Of a stretch of 64,000 nt of DNA, positions 9,331 through 16,870 are shown piece after piece. This DNA is from Colimorpha sp045222295. GTDB taxonomy: Bacteria > Bacteroidota > Bacteroidia > Bacteroidales > P3. Each line of letters starts with the position of its first letter. Within the stretch, counting starts at the first letter, position 1. A program made the position numbers and the translations under genes. The stretch is taken from assembly GCA_045222295.1 (NCBI GenBank), contig JBGUXP010000015.1:81763-145762 (forward strand), written 5' to 3'. The notes beneath the pieces are model-generated. The model made no database searches. It was given only the letters and a program-made list of their open reading frames with translations, and was not told the origin of the DNA.

Positions 9331-10469
9331 TTACGAATTATCTGCGAGTTACCATGAAGATTCAAAAGTTTTACTTTAACAATATCCGAATGACCATCAC
9401 GGACATAATTGACCTCCACATCATCGCCCGGAGAGAAGAGACCGAGTTCCTCCATCATCTCGGCAAAGGTGTTGACTTCCTTACCAGCCACACTAATGAT
9501 AATATCGCCTTGACGGATACCGGCACGGTCGGCAGCGCAGTCTCGGTTGACTTTGACAACATAAAGCCCTTTGGTCTCGCGAGCGCCCGTCTGTCGAGCC
9601 ACATTGGCATCAACCTCAGTAACTTGCACTCCGAGGTAGCCACGCTGCACATAACCATAGTCCTTCAGGTCGCCGGCCACCTTGAGGGCAATATTGGAAG
9701 GGATGGCAAAGGAATAGCCGATATAGTTGCCCGTATTACCCGAAGCAATGGCAGTCACGATACCGACAAGCTCAGCTCTCGAGTTAACAAGTGCGCCTCC
9801 ACTGTTACCTGAATTAACCGCCGCATCTGTCTGTAAAAAAGACTCTAATGGAGTCTCATTGGTGCGAGGGCTGTCAATAATATGCATATTGCGGGCTTTA
9901 GCACTGATGATGCCAGAGGTCACCGTTGAGGTGAGATTGAAGGGATTTCCGATGGCCAGCACGGGCTCGCCAACACGCACCTTATCACTGTTACCGAAGG
10001 GAATATAGGTTAAATCCTCAGCCTCTACTTTAATCACAGCCAAATCAGTAGCAGGGTCGTTGCCGATGAGCTTTGCGGGCAGTTCGCGACGGTCGTTGAG
10101 GGTTACGGTAATGCGTTCGGCATCCTGTACCACATGATTATTGGTGAGGATATAGCCATCGGAGGTAACGATGACACCCGAACCGTAGGCGCTGTAGGTC
10201 TGACGTTGCACCCCCTGCTGAATGATAAAACCGAAGAACGACTGGTAGAGAGGCGTGAGCTGCGTCATCTCAGTCTTAATATGCACCACGCCGTCGATGG
10301 TGGCCGCGGCCACGTCGGTGAAATCTACCAGAGGGAGTGGCCGAAAGTCTGAGTGGCTGGATGACTGAGTGAGTTGAGAGACAGTACGCTGCGGCTCTAC
10401 GGACTGAGCATCACAGGCTTGCATCGACAAGGAGAAAAAGACGATGGCAAACAAAACAATTCTTTTCAT
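9327..10469 (-). CDS. htrA: HtrA/DegP-type serine protease with one PDZ domain
   Basis: A 380-residue envelope protease. The N-terminus MKRIVLFAIVFFSLSMQACDA is a signal peptide with a possible lipobox (MQAC). The catalytic triad is visible: His in ILTNNHVVQ, Asp in NDPATDLAVIKV and Ser in AAVNSGNSGGAL. One PDZ domain follows (RGYLGVQVTEVD...AGIRQGDIIISVAG), so the architecture resembles DegS or short DegQ more than the two-PDZ DegP. Expected role: periplasmic quality control. It starts the operon with the MATE exporter. The 115 nt upstream separate it from a divergent methyltransferase gene; no clear promoter was found there. Confidence 0.92.
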   Translation of the reverse strand: MKRIVLFAIVFFSLSMQACDAQSVEPQRTVSQLTQSSSHSDFRPLPLVDFTDVAAATIDGVVHIKTEMTQLTPLYQSFFGFIIQQGVQRQTYSAYGSGVIVTSDGYILTNNHVVQDAERITVTLNDRRELPAKLIGNDPATDLAVIKVEAEDLTYIPFGNSDKVRVGEPVLAIGNPFNLTSTVTSGIISAKARNMHIIDSPRTNETPLESFLQTDAAVNSGNSGGALVNSRAELVGIVTAIASGNTGNYIGYSFAIPSNIALKVAGDLKDYGYVQRGYLGVQVTEVDANVARQTGARETKGLYVVKVNRDCAADRAGIRQGDIIISVAGKEVNTFAEMMEELGLFSPGDDVEVNYVRDGHSDIVKVKLLNLHGNSQIIRK

Positions 10470-10584
10470 ATCTTATATACTGATTGTGTCTTTGTATGTA
10501 TCAAAAAACAGCAAAAAAGTTTTTTTATTGCATCGGGCAACAAAAAATAAATACTAAAACCGACACACTCACGTTTATATAAAT

Positions 10585-11298
10585 ATGACAAAAGGACGCT
10601 TGATATTATTCCCTGTTCCCATCGGGGCGGAAGAGATGGAACACTCGCTGCCGGCGCACAACCTGGAGCTGCTGGCCACCTGCCACACTTTCATCGTCGA
10701 GGAGCTGCGGACGGCACGCCGATTCCTGAAGAAAGCGGGGTACCCCTTCCCTATCGATGACACTGTCTTTCTGGAGCTTAATGAGCATACCACTCACGAG
10801 GAAATTGGCGGCTACCTCGATGCCATCGAACGGGGCGAGAACATTGGACTGCTAAGCGAGGCGGGCCTCCCCTGCGTGGCCGACCCTGGAGCAATGATTA
10901 CCAAGGTGGCGCAACGACGCGGCATCGAGGTTGTGCCGCTGATAGGGCCCTCGTCGCTGATGCTGGCGCTGATGGCCTCGGGATTCAACGGACAGTCGTT
11001 CGCCTTCGTGGGCTACCTTCCGGTAGACAAGAACAAGCGTGCCAGCGAGATACGGAGACTTGAGGAACGCGTGCGCCGCGAGCACCAGACTCAGATCTTC
11101 ATCGAAGCTCCCTACCGTAACAACCAGATGCTCGAGACCCTGTGCACCACCCTCAACACACAGACGATGGTCTGTGTGGCCTGTGACCTGACACTGCCGA
11201 CGCAGCAGATACGCTCACTCAGCGCCGCGGCGTGGCGCAAGGAGCGCGAGAAATGGAATTTACACAAGCGGAATACAGTGTTCTTAATAGGGGAATAG
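10585..11298 (+). CDS. RsmI-like SAM-dependent methyltransferase (tetrapyrrole methylase fold)
   Basis: A 237-residue protein of the RsmI/tetrapyrrole methylase family. Visible motifs are LILFPVPIGAEE at the start, HTFIVEELRTARRFLKKAG, ENIGLLSEAGLPCVADPGA (SAM-binding region), VVPLIGPSSLMLALMASGFNGQSFAFVGYLP and IFIEAPYRNNQML. RsmI 2'-O-methylates C1402 of 16S rRNA. Bacteroidetes often carry a second, shorter paralogue, and the variant IGA...LSEAGLPCVADPG fits that one, so I do not use the symbol rsmI. It is monocistronic and convergent with topB. Confidence 0.85.
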   Translation: MTKGRLILFPVPIGAEEMEHSLPAHNLELLATCHTFIVEELRTARRFLKKAGYPFPIDDTVFLELNEHTTHEEIGGYLDAIERGENIGLLSEAGLPCVADPGAMITKVAQRRGIEVVPLIGPSSLMLALMASGFNGQSFAFVGYLPVDKNKRASEIRRLEERVRREHQTQIFIEAPYRNNQMLETLCTTLNTQTMVCVACDLTLPTQQIRSLSAAAWRKEREKWNLHKRNTVFLIGE

Positions 11299-11342
11299 AC
11301 TCCCTCCCCCTTACGGGTACTCCCCCTTATCAAGGGGGAGAG
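11298..11342 (+). repeat. ACTCCCTC double-hairpin element, intergenic copy
   Basis: The sequence ACTCCCTCCCCCTTACGGG, then TACTCCCCCTT-ATC-AAGGGGGAG, aligns with the reverse complement of the right half of the element at 4698-4831. It starts at the last base of the RsmI-like gene, lies in the convergent gap before the topB stop, and is followed by TTTTT. Confidence 0.8.
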
Positions 11343-11347
11343 TTTTT
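11320..11347 (+). terminator. Terminator made from a repeat hairpin
   Basis: The stem CTCCCCCTT/AAGGGGGAG with a 3-nt loop is followed by AGTTTTTAAT on the plus strand. It looks able to terminate the RsmI-like transcript, which would mean the repeat has been co-opted. Confidence 0.6.
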
Positions 11348-13148
11348 AATATTGCATACGGCGGGTGCCGTCGGACATCACCTGCTGGATAATTTGACAG
11401 ACCATCTGCTTCAGCTCGTCAACAAACTGGTGAGAGTCGTATTTATGCGCCTCAATGTCACGCAGTTTCTTCTCCCACTGACCTGTAAGCTCAGCACTCT
11501 TCAGCAGTTCCTCATCGATGACGCCAATGAGGGCAATGCCCGTGGGCGTGGGCTCAAGACTTTTACGAACCTTGCTGATATATTGACGTTTATAGAGTGT
11601 CTCTATGATAGCGGCACGGGTGGAGGGGCGGCCAATGCCGTTGGCTTTCAGCGCATCGCGCAACTCTTCGTTATCCACCATCTTGCCCGCCGTCTCCATG
11701 GCACGGAGCAACGTAGCCTCGGTGTAAGGCTTCGGTGGCGTGGTCTGCTTCTCGGTGAGCGTAGGCTCGTGAGGACCATGCTCTCCCTGCTCGAAAGCAG
11801 GAAGCACCTGTTCCTTGTCATCGGACTTGTCCGACTCTTCCGACTGGTCGGACCTTCCTCCGAAAACCGCACGCCAACCCTCGTCGAGAATCTGCTTGCC
11901 GGTGGCCTTGAATTCCATCTTTTCAACCTCACCCATCACCGTAGTCGTGCTGAACTTGCAGTCAGGATAGAAGACAGCGATGAAACGGCGGGCCACCAGG
12001 TCGTAGACACGCTTCTCGTCGACGGTGAGACTGACAGTCGAGGGATCAGTTCCAGTGGGGATGATGGCATGGTGGTCGGTGACCTTACTGCTGTCGAACA
12101 CCTTCTTGCTTTTCTTAAGTTTCTTGCCCATGAGAGGCTGAATGAGAGGAGCATAGGGACGAATACCCTGCAGGATAGAGGGACACTTGGGATAGATATC
12201 GTCGGAGAGGTAGGTAGTGTCGACACGTGGATAGGTGGTGAGCTTCTTCTCGTAAAGGCTCTGGATATGCTTTAGGGTGTCGTCGGCCGAGAAAGAGTAT
12301 TTCTTATTGCATTCCACCTGAAGGCTGGTGAGGTCGAAAAGTCTGGGCGGTGCTTCGGTGCCAGCTTTCTGCTCAATCAAAGTAACAGTGAAATCTTTTC
12401 CTTTGACGACTTCCATTGCCTTCTGACCATCCTCCATCTTCTTTATCTTGCCCTTGGTGGAAGTGAAGGTAACATTACGGTAAATGGTACTGAGAATCCA
12501 GTATTTCTCTGGCTTGAAGTTTTTTATCTCAAAATGGCGCTTCACTATCATGGCCAGCGTAGGGGTCTGCACACGGCCAATGCTGAGCACCTGACCTTTA
12601 GCCTGTGCAAAGCGCAGGGTGTAGAGTCGTGTGGCATTCATGCCGAGGAGCCAGTCGCCAATGGCGCGGCAGAGACCCGCCTCATAAAGGCTCTGGTATT
12701 CGTCTTGCGGTTTTAGGTTTGCAAAAGCCTCCCGAATAGCTTCCTCGGTGAGCGAGGAGACCCAGAGGCGCTGCACGGGACAAGTGGCTTTGGCTTTCTG
12801 CATGACCCAGCGCTGGATGAGCTCTCCCTCCTGCCCGGCATCGCCGCAATTGATGATGCCGTCAGCCGCCTGCATCAATCGTTCGATAGTCTTAAACTGT
12901 TTCTCGTAGCCTTGGTTTTCAATGAGTTTGATTCCAAACCGAGGAGGTATCATCGGCAGACTGCCGAGGCTCCAACGCTTCCATTGGTCGCAGTAGTCCT
13001 GCGGCTCCTTGAGGCAGCAGAGGTGGCCGAAGGTCCAGGTTACCTGATAACCATTGCCCTCCATATAGCCATCGTGGGAACTATTGGCCCCCAAAACTTT
13101 GGCTATCTCTTTCGCCACACTCGGTTTCTCTGCAATACAAACAATCAT
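11346..13148 (-). CDS. topB: DNA topoisomerase III
   Basis: A 600-residue type IA topoisomerase. The Toprim domain is at the start (VCIAEKPSVAKEIAKVLG, later GDAGQEGELIQRW), the active-site tyrosine is in LTTYPRVDTTYLSDD near residue 300, and the conserved GIGRPSTRAAIIETL follows near 515. There are no C-terminal zinc fingers, so decatenation of replication or recombination intermediates is the expected role. Residues GRSDQSEESDKSDDKEQ near 430 come from a TCCGAC/GTCGGA word repeat. The start overlaps the prmA stop by ATGA. This looks like the chromosomal form, not a conjugative-element copy, because its neighbours are housekeeping genes. Confidence 0.93.
   Translation of the reverse strand: MIVCIAEKPSVAKEIAKVLGANSSHDGYMEGNGYQVTWTFGHLCCLKEPQDYCDQWKRWSLGSLPMIPPRFGIKLIENQGYEKQFKTIERLMQAADGIINCGDAGQEGELIQRWVMQKAKATCPVQRLWVSSLTEEAIREAFANLKPQDEYQSLYEAGLCRAIGDWLLGMNATRLYTLRFAQAKGQVLSIGRVQTPTLAMIVKRHFEIKNFKPEKYWILSTIYRNVTFTSTKGKIKKMEDGQKAMEVVKGKDFTVTLIEQKAGTEAPPRLFDLTSLQVECNKKYSFSADDTLKHIQSLYEKKLTTYPRVDTTYLSDDIYPKCPSILQGIRPYAPLIQPLMGKKLKKSKKVFDSSKVTDHHAIIPTGTDPSTVSLTVDEKRVYDLVARRFIAVFYPDCKFSTTTVMGEVEKMEFKATGKQILDEGWRAVFGGRSDQSEESDKSDDKEQVLPAFEQGEHGPHEPTLTEKQTTPPKPYTEATLLRAMETAGKMVDNEELRDALKANGIGRPSTRAAIIETLYKRQYISKVRKSLEPTPTGIALIGVIDEELLKSAELTGQWEKKLRDIEAHKYDSHQFVDELKQMVCQIIQQVMSDGTRRMQY
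11818..11853. repeat. In-frame TCCGAC/GTCGGA word repeat in topB
   Basis: Alternating TCGGAC, TCCGAC, TCCGAC and GTCGGAC words over about 36 nt can fold into several hairpins. They encode the acidic, serine-rich SDQSEESDKSDD, placed between conserved parts of the topoisomerase. Confidence 0.65.
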
Positions 13149-13975
13149 TTCTTCAATTGTAATGCAGCCCAGCCTTCACGATTTTTCTTACCACTCAAAG
13201 TCATCCCTAGTTCACTAGCTTTCGCCACGAGAGCCGCCTCGTCGGCCTCGTAGAAGCCACTGAGTAACAGGGTACCACCGGCATTGAGAACCGCGGCATA
13301 TTTGTCCATATCGGCCAGAAGAATATTGCGGTTAATATTAGCGATGATAATATCGAAGTTTCCTCTGAGGGTAGTAGCATCACCAAGTTTCAATATGATA
13401 TCCACCCCGTTGGAAGCGGCATTCTCACGAGCGTTATTAAAAGCCCATTCGTCGATATCCACACCCTCAACGTAACTAGCGCCCCGCAGCTTGGCCAAGA
13501 TTCCCAGCACAGCGGTGCCGCAGCCCATGTCAAGCACACGCTTGCCTTGCATGTCAAGCTCGGCCACATAGCTAAGCATCATATAGGTGGTGGGATGATG
13601 AGCAGTGCCGAAACTCATCTTGGGCTCAATAATCAACTCATAGTCGACATCCTCACGATGAGGATGGAACGGAGCACGCACCCACACTGAACCGCCCTCA
13701 TACTTGACGAGAACAGCCTCATGTCCTTTCTCCCACTCAGCATTCCAATCCTTGTCCTCCATCTCTTCGGCCTTGTATTTCAACGGCACAGGGAAGGCTT
13801 GCACGGTAGCGGCAAGCCACTCAGAGGAGAACTCCGCCTGCTGAACGTAAGCCTTCAGCCCGTCGGGGGTCTCCACAAAACTCTCGTAAGGGCCTTCGTT
13901 ACCAAGCGTGTCCACCAGCAAGTCGCGAAACATGTCGGTGTCGTCCATCGTAAATGTTACTTCAATGTATTTCAT
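13145..13975 (-). CDS. prmA: Ribosomal protein L11 methyltransferase
   Basis: A 276-residue PrmA. I chose the ATG at 13975 (MKYIEVTFTMDD), which overlaps the truA stop by ATGA; longer reading runs back into truA. The SAM-binding site is seen as RVLDMGCGTAVLGILAKLRGA and the later IIANINRNILLADM. The segment EPKMSFGTAHHPTTYMML is the diagnostic PrmA substrate loop. The enzyme trimethylates ribosomal protein L11. It is the middle gene of truA-prmA-topB. Confidence 0.94.
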   Translation of the reverse strand: MKYIEVTFTMDDTDMFRDLLVDTLGNEGPYESFVETPDGLKAYVQQAEFSSEWLAATVQAFPVPLKYKAEEMEDKDWNAEWEKGHEAVLVKYEGGSVWVRAPFHPHREDVDYELIIEPKMSFGTAHHPTTYMMLSYVAELDMQGKRVLDMGCGTAVLGILAKLRGASYVEGVDIDEWAFNNARENAASNGVDIILKLGDATTLRGNFDIIIANINRNILLADMDKYAAVLNAGGTLLLSGFYEADEAALVAKASELGMTLSGKKNREGWAALQLKK

Positions 13976-14760
13976 ATATTTGGATATTCCACTTTTGTCA
14001 GAAACAGTCCGCAAGCTTGCATACTGACCCCTGCGGCACAGCGGTTCCTCATTTCTATTATCTCTCTCAGACCCTCGATGCTCAGTTTGCCTCGTCCCAC
14101 GTCGAGCAGTGTCCCCGTCACCGAGCGCACCATATTCCTTAAAAACCTGTTGCTGCGGATAGTGAAGACCCACTCCTCCCCCACCTCATCCCAATGGGCC
14201 TCAGTCAAGTGACAGATATTGGTCTTCACCTGCGTATGGAGTTTGGCGAAGCTGGTAAAGTCGTCGTACTCCATCAGCACTCGCGCCGCCTCGTTCATCA
14301 GATTGAGGTCGGGCTTATAAAAAATGCGGCAATACTGCCCCTGGCGGAACGGCAGCCGGCGGTCGCTCACATGATACTGGTAGGTGCGCGCCGTGGCATC
14401 GAAACGGGCATGGGCGTTGTCCGCCACGGGAAAAATGTCAAAGATGGCGATGTCGGGAGGGAGAAGGTTGTTCAGCTTGAAAACTAACGATGAAAGTTGA
14501 GTGATGTGTGATGAATGGGCTGCCGCTCCCCGTTCATCACTCATCACTCCACATTCATCACTAACATCAAAGTGAGCATAAAAGTCGCTGGCGTGCACCC
14601 CGGTATCGGTGCGGCCACAGCCCACCACGGCAATGGGTTGCCGCAGCAGCGTGGAGAGTGCCTTCTCCAGCGTCTCCTGCACTGTTGGTAGCGCAGGCTG
14701 GGTTTGCCAACCATTGTAATTCGCTCCGTTATAGGCCAGATGTATAAAAAAACGTCCCAT
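13972..14760 (-). CDS. truA: tRNA pseudouridine(38-40) synthase TruA
   Basis: A 262-residue TruA that isomerises U38-U40 of the tRNA anticodon stem-loop. The catalytic aspartate is D52 in GCGRTDTGVHA, and LNNLLPPDIAI, ARFDATARTYQYHV and FLRNMVRSVTGTLLDVGRG are family hallmarks. Residues about 67-92 (DECGVMSDERGAAAHSSHITQ and on) replace what is normally a short link and are encoded by an inverted word repeat, so the enzyme carries an extra hydrophilic loop. It heads the truA-prmA-topB operon, all joined by 4-nt overlaps. Confidence 0.94.
   Translation of the reverse strand: MGRFFIHLAYNGANYNGWQTQPALPTVQETLEKALSTLLRQPIAVVGCGRTDTGVHASDFYAHFDVSDECGVMSDERGAAAHSSHITQLSSLVFKLNNLLPPDIAIFDIFPVADNAHARFDATARTYQYHVSDRRLPFRQGQYCRIFYKPDLNLMNEAARVLMEYDDFTSFAKLHTQVKTNICHLTEAHWDEVGEEWVFTIRSNRFLRNMVRSVTGTLLDVGRGKLSIEGLREIIEMRNRCAAGVSMQACGLFLTKVEYPNI
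14488..14569. repeat. In-frame inverted word repeat in truA
   Basis: On the coding strand GATGA/GTGATGA words run for about 32 nt, then a spacer GGGGAGCGGCAGCCC, then TCATCAC/ATCACTC words for about 30 nt. The two halves are reverse complements, so the RNA could form a long imperfect hairpin. The insert is in frame. Confidence 0.82.
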
Positions 14761-14865
14761 AAATCAATTTGCAAAGATACGAAGAAAAATCAATCCCTCT
14801 ACAAAAAAATGTACTCTTGTGAAAAGAGGTATTAACCAAGTCTAAACGGCTTACCATCACCCTAT

Positions 14866-14930
14866 CATCACCCTATCAACTCCTACCGTGGTAGGAGTTG
14901 GTTAGGAGTTGGCTGGGATTTGATAAGGCA
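14866..14930. repeat. CAACTCCTACC palindrome family, copy 2
   Basis: Perfect 11-bp arms CAACTCCTACC/GGTAGGAGTTG around GT at 14877-14900. CACCCTATCA precedes and GTTAGGAGTTGG follows, so the hairpin can extend with mismatches. ATAAGGCAAT follows as in copy 1. Confidence 0.85.
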
Positions 14931-15040
14931 ATTATTCCTACATAATTGCAAGAAAATATTTACATTGACCCTTGACTACTCTATTCTGAAGGGACCCCAA
15001 AGTAATGGGGAGTGGTAGATTACATTGGAGCAAAGATACA

Positions 15041-15074
15041 AAAAAAGCGATAAATCTTTTGGATTTATCGCTTT
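15041..15074 (-). terminator. Terminator of tRNA-Glu
   Basis: A 13-bp perfect stem, AAAGCGATAAATC/GATTTATCGCTTT, with a 5-nt loop. On the minus strand the second arm runs straight into a T-run. It begins 3 nt past the tRNA. Confidence 0.9.
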
Positions 15075-15076
15075 AG

Positions 15077-15150
15077 TACCGCATATCAGAGTCGAACTGA
15101 TGATCTTCTGCGTGAGAGGCAGATGTCCTGGACCACTAGACGAATGCGGC
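15077..15150 (-). tRNA. tRNA-Glu(CTC)
   Basis: A 74-nt cloverleaf read on the minus strand. The acceptor arm is GCCGCAT/ATGCGGT with discriminator A, the anticodon stem-loop is TCTGC-CTCTCAC-GCAGA with anticodon CTC, and the T arm is ATCAG-TTCGACT-CTGAT. CCA is not encoded. It decodes GAG. It stands alone with its own promoter and terminator. Confidence 0.95.
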
Positions 15151-15169
15151 ATTTGGTTGTCCATCAGGA

Positions 15170-15189
15170 CGATTTCTCTCTCGAAATCG
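15170..15189 (-). other. Hairpin in the tRNA-Glu 5' leader
   Basis: CGATTTC/GAAATCG, 7 bp with a TCTCTC loop, lies between the promoter and the tRNA. It may be part of the precursor trimmed by RNase P; no further role is supported. Confidence 0.5.
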
Positions 15190-15193
15190 GGTG

Positions 15194-15225
15194 CAAAAGT
15201 ACGAACTTTTTCTAAACTGGCCAAA
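15194..15225 (-). promoter_or_regulatory. Promoter of tRNA-Glu
   Basis: On the minus strand TTTG (15225-15222), 20 nt, then TACTTTTG (15201-15194). This matches the Bacteroidetes TTTG/TAnnTTTG consensus and lies about 44 nt before the mature tRNA 5' end. Confidence 0.85.
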
Positions 15226-15287
15226 TATTTTCTTAAAATATTTTATATCCTTCTGTTTATCAGCAAAATATTTTTCATACATCATCA

Positions 15288-16838
15288 TCATTTGTCTTGC
15301 TCACGATGATGAACAACAACGTTGCAATCGTAATTTTTGGCTATCCATGCAGCTAATTTTTCGGCACAAAAGACGGAGCGGTGCTGGCCTCCAGTGCAAC
15401 CGAAAGACACCTGGAGAGAGCTGAAGTTGCGCTCAAGATATTTCTCGACACTCTGAGCGACGAGGGCTTTGGCATGGTCAAGGAAACGGTCGACGGCTGG
15501 CTCTTTACGCAGGAACTCTATCACTGGACGGTCCTTACCTGTATAGGCCTTGTATTCGGCGTAGCGGCCAGGGTTTGGGAGCGCGCGACAGTCGAAGATA
15601 AAGCCGCCGCCATTACCAGAAGGGTCTGATGGGAGGCCCTGTTTGTAGCTGAAGCTAAGAACGGTGACGGTCAACGGCGAATTGTTCCTCGACGTATTTG
15701 GCATATTTGGAGAATAATTCTTTTCGCACAATTCGTTTAATTCGCCGACAATTTTGTGCAGATGTGGAAGGTTGGCGAGGAGGACGGGGTGCTCCCCGGT
15801 AAGGTTGCGGAGGTTGTTGAGTGCGAGAGGAATGCTCTGGATGAAGTAGTCCTTGCGCTCAAAGAGGCCACGGTAGCCGTAGGCCCCGAGGGTCTGAAGG
15901 ATGCGAACGAGGAGGTAAGCCCAGAAGTGGTCCATCCACTGCTTGCGATCCTCGCCCTTGACACCCCGGACATCGAGGTAATGCCCCAGGAGTTCGCGAC
16001 GGATGGCTTCAGGGAGGTTGGACTTGGCACTGTAGAGCAGCGAGGCAACGTCATATTGTGCAGCACCTCTTCTACCTCCTTGAAAATCGATGTAATAAAG
16101 AGTTGGCAGTTTGCAGTTGACAGTTGGCAGTTGGCTTTCGTCTGACTGCGAAGCTCTGTCAACTGCCAACTGCGAACTACCGACTAACATGATGTTGCGA
16201 CTTTGGAAGTCGCGGTAAAGGAAGTAGTGACAGTCGGCCTGAAGGAGGGTGTCGGCGAGGCGGTTGAAGTCGTCCTCGAGGAGCTGCTCGTCAAAGGGGA
16301 TGTGGAGGAGCTTGAGAAAGTGGTACTTGAAGTAGTTGAGGTCCCAAAGGATGGACTGTCGGTCGAAGGCCTCTCGAGGATAGGCCAAAGAGAAATCCAT
16401 ATCAGCCCCCGCCTGTTGGATGGCGGCGAGGTCGGCGAGTGCCTGTTTGTAGAAAGCCAGCATCTCGGCATCGAATCCCCCGCCCTGCCGCTGCTTCTCG
16501 TATAGGAGACCATAGAGGGACTGGTCGCCGAGGTCCTGCTGGAGGTAGTGGCGACGATCGTCGCCAACGAGGTAGAGCTCGGGGACGGGCATCCCTTTGG
16601 CATGGAGATGACGGGCAAAGGCGAAGAAGGACTCGTTCTCGCGGAGGTCGTCGGCGATGCAGCCAACTGCAGACAGGTAGGATGAATGAGAGATGAGGTC
16701 GGATTTCTGACCTCCGACCTCCGACCTCCGACCTATGAGCCTAAAGTAGCGGCGGGAGGAGCCATTGGCACCCAGGGCAAGGCATTCGGTTGGGGGAACG
16801 CCAGCCCACTCCTGGAAAAGCAGCTTAAGTTGTTCCAT
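15288..16838 (-). CDS. Phosphotransferase (APH-like) fused to a RapZ C-terminal domain
   Basis: A 516-residue fusion. The N-terminal half is an APH/AmgK-like kinase: GSSRRYFRL (26-34), the catalytic loop FLYRDFQSRNIML (206-218) and the metal-binding DFQGG (251-255). From about residue 380 there is a RapZ C-terminal domain with FIFDCRALPNPGRY and SFGCTGGQHRSVF. In Proteobacteria the RapZ C-domain senses amino-sugar metabolites, and AmgK-type kinases phosphorylate cell-wall sugars, so a link to amino-sugar recycling is reasonable but inferred. Residues 37-58 and 221-246 come from two in-frame inverted word repeats. This fusion occurs in Bacteroidetes. Confidence 0.88.
   Translation of the reverse strand: MEQLKLLFQEWAGVPPTECLALGANGSSRRYFRLIGRRSEVGGQKSDLISHSSYLSAVGCIADDLRENESFFAFARHLHAKGMPVPELYLVGDDRRHYLQQDLGDQSLYGLLYEKQRQGGGFDAEMLAFYKQALADLAAIQQAGADMDFSLAYPREAFDRQSILWDLNYFKYHFLKLLHIPFDEQLLEDDFNRLADTLLQADCHYFLYRDFQSRNIMLVGSSQLAVDRASQSDESQLPTVNCKLPTLYYIDFQGGRRGAAQYDVASLLYSAKSNLPEAIRRELLGHYLDVRGVKGEDRKQWMDHFWAYLLVRILQTLGAYGYRGLFERKDYFIQSIPLALNNLRNLTGEHPVLLANLPHLHKIVGELNELCEKNYSPNMPNTSRNNSPLTVTVLSFSYKQGLPSDPSGNGGGFIFDCRALPNPGRYAEYKAYTGKDRPVIEFLRKEPAVDRFLDHAKALVAQSVEKYLERNFSSLQVSFGCTGGQHRSVFCAEKLAAWIAKNYDCNVVVHHREQDK
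16100..16185. repeat. In-frame inverted repeat of CAACTGCCAACTG words in the RapZ fusion
   Basis: On the + strand AGTTGGCAGTTTGCAGTTGA-type words (16100-16135) are followed after about 20 nt by their complement TGTCAACTGCCAACTGC (16156-16172 and on). The translated insert is SSQLAVDRASQSDESQLPTV and on, between the catalytic loop and the DFQGG motif. Confidence 0.82.
16685..16733. repeat. In-frame GGTCGGA/TCCGACC repeat in the RapZ fusion
   Basis: On the coding strand GGTCGGA is repeated three times, followed by GGTCAGAAATCCGACCTCATC. The complementary arms can pair. It encodes GRRSEVGGQKSDLIS near residue 37. Confidence 0.75.
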
Positions 16839-16845
16839 CTCAAAA

Positions 16846-16868
16846 TGCCGGCGAGACGCCGGCGGTCC
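16846..16868. repeat. GCCGGCG palindrome family, copy 1
   Basis: GCCGGCG-AGA-CGCCGGC (7-bp stem) followed by GGTCCTTTTATTTTT, in the 32-nt gap between bactofilin and the RapZ fusion. Copy 2 at 49971 has the same stem and a near-identical flank (GTTCCATTTTATT). It could also act as a weak terminator on the + strand, where no gene ends. Confidence 0.75.
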
Positions 16869-16870
16869 TT

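Larger units (their letters stand above)
14761..15287. other. Intergenic region with tRNA-Glu
   Basis: It contains the tRNA-Glu gene, its promoter and terminator (listed separately) and copy 2 of the CAACTCCTACC family. TATCTTTG on the minus strand at 15031-15038 directly follows the tRNA terminator T-run and could serve truA, but it has no -33 partner and would leave a 270-nt leader. Nothing coding was seen in 14761-15040. Confidence 0.6.

Noticed and set aside
11346..13148. topB as a marker of a conjugative element
   Set aside because: No tra, mob or integrase genes nearby; it is translationally coupled to prmA and truA.
15041..15074. Second structured RNA next to tRNA-Glu
   Set aside because: The hairpin with its T-run is fully explained as the tRNA terminator.
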